Of a stretch of DNA of 6,969 bases, positions 5,903 to 6,969 are shown piece by piece. Under the pieces are notes generated by a model. That model was not told the DNA's origin and made no database searches. It was given only the letters and a program-made list of their open reading frames with translations. Positions within the stretch are counted from its first letter, which is position 1. Each line of letters begins with the position of its first letter. The stretch is from Rhodospirillales bacterium (lineage in GTDB: Bacteria > Pseudomonadota > Alphaproteobacteria > Acetobacterales > Acetobacteraceae), in NCBI GenBank assembly GCA_015654825.1, contig JAATGE010000521.1, positions 1-6,969 of the forward strand, in the 5' to 3' direction. Both the position numbers and the translations under genes were made by a program.

Positions 5903-5965
5903 AGAGCATTATCAGCCTGACTGGAATCGCCCGTCGGCCCGAGCGCCCGGCTGATAAAAATGCTC
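5903..5965 (+). repeat. Second dispersed repeat family, copy A, with imperfect hairpin
   Basis: GAGCATTATCAGCC (5904-5917) pairs with GGCTGATAAAAATGCTC (5949-5965) except for a three-base bulge. The left part reads AGAGC, 11 bases, then GACTGGAATCGCC (5919-5931), the same pattern as copy B on the other strand at 6002-6030. It lies 32 bases upstream of the DUF2237 start codon. Confidence 0.7.
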
Positions 5966-5978
5966 GCCAAAACAAATA

Positions 5979-6033
5979 GCTAGAGCGGCATGATGAAAGC
6001 TGGCGTTTCCAGTCCGGTTAGGGCCGCTCTAGC
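5979..6033 (-). repeat. Second dispersed repeat family, copy B, with perfect 11-bp inverted repeat ends
   Basis: GCTAGAGCGGC (5979-5989) and GCCGCTCTAGC (6023-6033) are exact reverse complements. On the minus strand the element reads AGAGC, 11 bases, then GACTGGAAACGCC (6030-6002), matching copy A with the same spacing. It begins 24 bases past the stop of the twin-transmembrane gene and could fold at the end of that transcript. Confidence 0.75.
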
Positions 6034-6057
6034 ACAATCGCGCGCCGGTTCGGCGCC

Positions 6058-6246
6058 TCATCCGCGGCTCAGCATCAGCATGACGAATATCAGCAGCGCC
6101 AGACCCTGGAGCATGACGCGCCAGCGCATCAGCCGGTTGGAGCGCACGGGATTGCCCCCGCGTGCCACCCCGACGATGCCGGCGATCAGCACGCCCAGCA
6201 CCGCCAGCATCACCACCATCAGCAGCACGGTCAGGAAGCCGGTCAT
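6058..6246 (-). CDS. Small twin-transmembrane protein (HIG1-like)
   Basis: The 62-residue product is MTGFLTVLLMVVMLAVLGVL at its start, then a short loop, IAGIVGVARGGNPVRSNRLMRWRVMLQG, and a second hydrophobic helix, LALLIFVMLMLSRG. The two helices (about 3-25 and 44-58), separated by a basic loop with RGGNP.RSN.LMR.RV.LQG, match the bacterial twin-transmembrane proteins related to the HIG1 domain. Eukaryotic relatives associate with respiratory complexes; the bacterial role is not settled. I chose ATG 6246 because similarity starts there. ATG 6258 or a longer form from 6303 would add only unconserved residues, and no start has a clear ribosome binding site. It diverges from the channel gene across a 100-base gap. 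It looks intact. Confidence 0.82.
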   Translation of the reverse strand: MTGFLTVLLMVVMLAVLGVLIAGIVGVARGGNPVRSNRLMRWRVMLQGLALLIFVMLMLSRG

Positions 6247-6346
6247 GCGAACGCACATAGTCCGGCGCGGCGCGCGATGCACCCCCCTCTCGGCGCGGCC
6301 CACCGAGTTGACAGGCGGGGCGGATGGGTGGTGCAGCCTGCGGCCG

Positions 6347-6969
6347 ATGCGTCAAATCCTGTGCTGCCTGCTGCTGCTGATCGCGACGACCGCGCACGCG
6401 CAGCTGCCCGCGCCGCCGGCACCGTCACCGCCGCCCGCCCCGCCCGCGGCTGCAAAACTGAGCCCGGCCGAGGCGCAGTCGGTGCTCGACGTGCTGAACG
6501 ACCCGCAAAAGCGCGCCGCGTTCACGGCCACGCTGCAGGCAATGGTGAAAGCAACCAATGCCGCCGCCCCGCCGAGCCCGGCACCGGCGATCGCGGTGCC
6601 GCTGGCGCCGAACAGCGTCGGCGCGGAGGTGCTCGCCCAAAGTGCCAGCTGGTTCGCCCAGCTCACCGGCCAGGTCAGCGCCTTCAGCCGGCTGCTCGGC
6701 AACCTGCCCGCCGTCTGGGTCTTCACCCGCCACTCGATCACCGACCCCGACGCGCGCGCCGGCGTCGTCGACGCCGGCTGGCACCTGGCCCTCGTCGTGG
6801 TCGCGGCCGCCCTGGTGCAATGGGCATTCGGGCGCGCGCTGTGCCGCCCGGTCGAAATGCTGGCGCGCGCGGCGCCCGACGGCAAAGTCCCCGAGCCGCC
6901 GCCGGCCCAGGACGGCAACGGCGCGGTGCGGCGCCAGCGCCGTTTCGCGCGCACCCTGCTGGCGCTGCA
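6347..6969 (+). CDS. N-terminal part of an MscS-family mechanosensitive channel (runs off the right edge)
   Basis: ATG 6347 opens a frame that stays open for 207 codons to the window end. It begins MRQILCCLLLLIATTAHA, a clear signal peptide with likely cleavage after AHA (18). A proline/alanine-rich linker follows (20-36). Then come LSPAEAQSVLDVLNDPQKRAAFTATLQAMVKA (38-69), LAPNSVGAEVLAQSASWFAQL (86-106), and a first membrane helix at about 145-161 (WHLALVVVAAALVQWAFG). A periplasmic N-terminal domain with SPAEAQ..LDVL.DP.KRA and LAPNS precedes the pore in large MscS-type channels of alphaproteobacteria. The pore helix and beta domain are beyond the edge, so the call rests on the N-terminus alone. 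Such channels release solutes when turgor rises. The minus-strand frames opposite are shadows. No clear ribosome binding site precedes the ATG. Confidence 0.75.
   Translation, partial: MRQILCCLLLLIATTAHAQLPAPPAPSPPPAPPAAAKLSPAEAQSVLDVLNDPQKRAAFTATLQAMVKATNAAAPPSPAPAIAVPLAPNSVGAEVLAQSASWFAQLTGQVSAFSRLLGNLPAVWVFTRHSITDPDARAGVVDAGWHLALVVVAAALVQWAFGRALCRPVEMLARAAPDGKVPEPPPAQDGNGAVRRQRRFARTLLAL

Noticed and set aside
6308..6330. TTGACA as the -35 box of a promoter for the channel gene
   Set aside because: The hexamer is perfect, but the bases 17 positions on (GTGCAG) do not resemble a -10 box, and the distance to the ATG would be only about ten bases.
6352..6954. Minus-strand 200-codon frame opposite the channel gene
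   Set aside because: Low-complexity Ala/Ser/Gly translation. The plus-strand frame has a signal peptide, a family-like N-terminal domain and a membrane helix.

Overview
The window is high-GC DNA whose proteins look alphaproteobacterial. The best guess is a Rhodospirillales/Acetobacteraceae-like chromosome. This rests on the protein flavour (a TrxR-like ferredoxin-NADP reductase ending in FEYSTTKGVP, a DUF2237 protein, a HIG1-type twin-transmembrane protein, an LpxL-type acyltransferase) and on the palindromic CCAGGGC/GCCCTGG repeats that fill most gene gaps. The taxonomic call is inference from recall, not a database result.

Layout: (1) bases 1 to about 245 carry an open-ended plus-strand coding fragment that resembles the N-terminal part of a tyrosine recombinase. 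It abuts, head-on, a tryptophan synthase beta gene (minus strand, start at 1007) cut at about residue 256 of an expected ~400. This junction is either a real rearrangement or an assembly chimera. (2) 1008-1138 is a divergent gap with a repeat, two further palindromes and the ribosome binding site of corA. (3) 1139-2116 is a complete CorA-type divalent metal transporter. (4) 2117-2345 separates convergent genes and holds two repeat copies. (5) 2346-5074 is a minus-strand series: ferredoxin-NADP reductase, then a RelE/HigB-like toxin and its helix-turn-helix antitoxin (overlapping, toxin first), then a lipid A/lysophospholipid acyltransferase. The toxin gene is preceded by a paired palindromic operator. 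(6) 5075-5475 is a 400-base gene-free block, almost all nested inverted repeats. (7) 5476-5871 is a DUF2237 protein on the minus strand. (8) 5904-6033 holds a second, different repeat family as an inverted pair. (9) 6058-6246 (minus) is a 62-residue twin-transmembrane protein. (10) 6347 to the right edge (plus) is the secreted N-terminal part of an apparent MscS-family mechanosensitive channel.

Most genes are housekeeping and membrane functions with no obvious shared pathway: tryptophan synthesis, Mg2+ uptake, outer-membrane lipid assembly, redox supply to ferredoxin, and osmotic protection. The toxin-antitoxin pair is the one accessory module. The signals most worth a second look are the trpB junction, the phased operator and possible leaderless start of the toxin gene, the acyltransferase lacking the acidic residue of its HX4E/D motif, and the two families of palindromic intergenic repeats. 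I found no convincing multi-gene novel system.
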